Assembly (NCBI GenBank): GCA_947648385.1
Contig: CANSNO010000006.1
Span: 1 to 48,145, forward strand
From: an uncultured Clostridia bacterium
GTDB taxonomy: Bacteria; Bacillota; Clostridia; Oscillospirales; Butyricicoccaceae
Length of the DNA stretch: 48,145 nucleotides
Reading direction: 5' to 3'
A program made the position numbers and the translations under genes. The notes beneath the pieces were generated by a model. That model did no database searches and was not told the origin of the DNA. It worked only from the letters and a program-made list of their open reading frames with translations. Positions 47,763-48,145 of this stretch are shown in pieces (the first letter of the stretch is position 1; each line of letters opens with the position of its first letter).

Positions 47763-47978
47763 TTATATTTCTGTGCCATCAGGCAAAATGAAACGAATAT
47801 CAACTTTGCAACCGAGCGCCGCAGCCAATTCATCAATATCTCTTTCGCTAAAGTTCCCTCTTGTCATTTTATTGGAAAGATTTTGTCGTGTTTGTCCAGA
47901 TGCCGAGGCAAGTTCACCCATAGTCATATTACAGCGTTTCATAATCAAGCGAACTTTTTCAGATACGGACAGCTTCAT
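47763..47978 (-). CDS. XRE/Cro-type helix-turn-helix repressor
   Basis: 71-residue DNA-binding protein composed of one HTH domain. The helix-turn-helix covers MTMGELASASGQTRQNLSNKM (about 18-38), preceded by SVSEKVRLIMKRCN and followed by ERDIDELAAALGCKV. The C-terminal strand is KVDIRFILPDGTEI, as in small phage and ICE repressors. GGAGGTG lies 6 bases before the ATG. Its promoter faces a divergent promoter with nearly the same spacer sequence, so it probably represses both. Confidence 0.9.
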   Translation of the reverse strand: MKLSVSEKVRLIMKRCNMTMGELASASGQTRQNLSNKMTRGNFSERDIDELAAALGCKVDIRFILPDGTEI

Positions 47979-47998
47979 ACAATCACCTCCATACCTAT

Positions 47999-48027
47999 AC
48001 TATACACTCAACGATGTCATTTGTCAA
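47999..48027 (-). promoter_or_regulatory. Promoter of the XRE repressor gene
   Basis: On the minus strand: TTGACA (48027-48022), 17-bp spacer, TATAGT (48004-47999). The whole segment TTGACAAATGACA...GAGTGTATAGT closely matches the divergent promoter at 48068-48096. Confidence 0.82.
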
Positions 48028-48067
48028 AGATAAATTTTATTTTTCACAAAAAAGTGTAAAATAATCG

Positions 48068-48096
48068 TTGACAAACGACACTTTTTAGTGTATAAT
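48068..48096 (+). promoter_or_regulatory. Divergent promoter of the next gene
   Basis: TTGACA (48068-48073), 17-bp spacer, TATAAT (48091-48096). It reads TTGACAAACGACA...TAGTGTATAAT, the same pattern as the XRE promoter. Confidence 0.85.
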
Positions 48097-48129
48097 AAAT
48101 ACAGAAGTTAAGGAAAGGAGGTGATAAAA

Positions 48130-48145
48130 ATGGACAAAGAAAAAG
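48130..48145 (+). CDS. Start of a gene truncated by the window edge
   Basis: ATG at 48130 preceded by AAAGGAGGTGAT, an almost complete anti-Shine-Dalgarno match, and by the strong promoter at 48068-48096. Only five codons are visible (MDKEK). It is divergent from the XRE repressor and would be the first gene of the element's regulated operon. Identity unknown. Confidence 0.6.

Noticed and set aside
47567-47836. 89-codon open frame on the minus strand overlapping the XRE gene
   Set aside because: A terminator (47681-47717) lies in its middle and no ribosome site precedes it. The last 36 codons look protein-like, so a small remnant cannot be excluded.
1-48145. CRISPR arrays, transposase genes or complete insertion sequences
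   Set aside because: None seen: no regular repeat-spacer series and no open frame with transposase or recombinase motifs. The short repeats are palindromic units without genes.

Overview
The window looks like chromosomal DNA from a GC-rich member of the Clostridia, most likely the Oscillospirales. The evidence is mixed low-GC Gram-positive traits in GC-rich coding DNA: strong AGGAGG ribosome sites, a T-box leader on thrS, an SRP RNA gene upstream of dnaX-ybaB-recR, a sodium-pumping biotin decarboxylase, glutamine synthetase III, a BceAB-type transporter and Spo0A-like and VanW proteins. The family assignment is inference; no 16S or species marker is present.

Layout. 150-3504 (minus): four-gene Na+-translocating oxaloacetate-type decarboxylase operon. 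4011-7867 (plus): a YwiB-like protein, argS and an exported S41 protease. 7917-10196 (minus): lipoprotein, a decayed gene, and an ECF transporter S component behind a long leader that contains a terminator and a competing hairpin. 10328-15431 (plus): ftsH, small alarmone synthetase, glnN. 15572-21660: small membrane proteins, an O-antigen-ligase-like protein and a BceAB-like ABC transporter. 22209-26440 (minus): S9 peptidase, RluD-type pseudouridine synthase, YfbR-type nucleotidase and a membrane protein in one tightly coupled operon. 26572-28356 (plus): ECF sigma factor, putative anti-sigma factor and membrane protein. 28436-31711 (plus): a frameshifted gene, a membrane protein, and T-box-thrS. 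31859-39973 (minus): aminopeptidase-like protein, FakA-C-like mini-protein, amidohydrolase, MATE exporter, tatD and metG. 40437-40903: two tiny transcription units described below. 40960-43867: VanW lipoprotein, an unknown protein and a DUF4180 protein. 43960-46855 (plus): SRP RNA, dnaX, ybaB, recR. From about 47000 to the right edge: the end of a mobile element integrated at the 3' end of a tRNA (probably Ser), with a stand-alone Spo0A-C domain and an XRE repressor facing a divergent promoter.

The most interesting part is 40380-40905. First, a promoter, a 28-codon ORF with eight Met codons and an intrinsic terminator lie upstream of metG on the same strand; the stop codon lies inside a 7-nt segment able to pair with the 5' arm of the terminator, which is the logic of ribosome-mediated attenuation responding to Met-tRNA. 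Second, a 27-codon Thr/Ile-rich peptide gene with a near-perfect ribosome site is faced tail-to-tail by a strongly promoted RNA of about 93 nt, both ending in one shared bidirectional terminator, like a type I toxin-antitoxin pair. Both are inferences from sequence only.

The intergenic regions are loaded with at least three families of short interspersed palindromic repeats (called A, B and C here). They supply terminators, appear to have been recruited as a thrS promoter element, and begin exactly at the stop codons of glnN and thrS.
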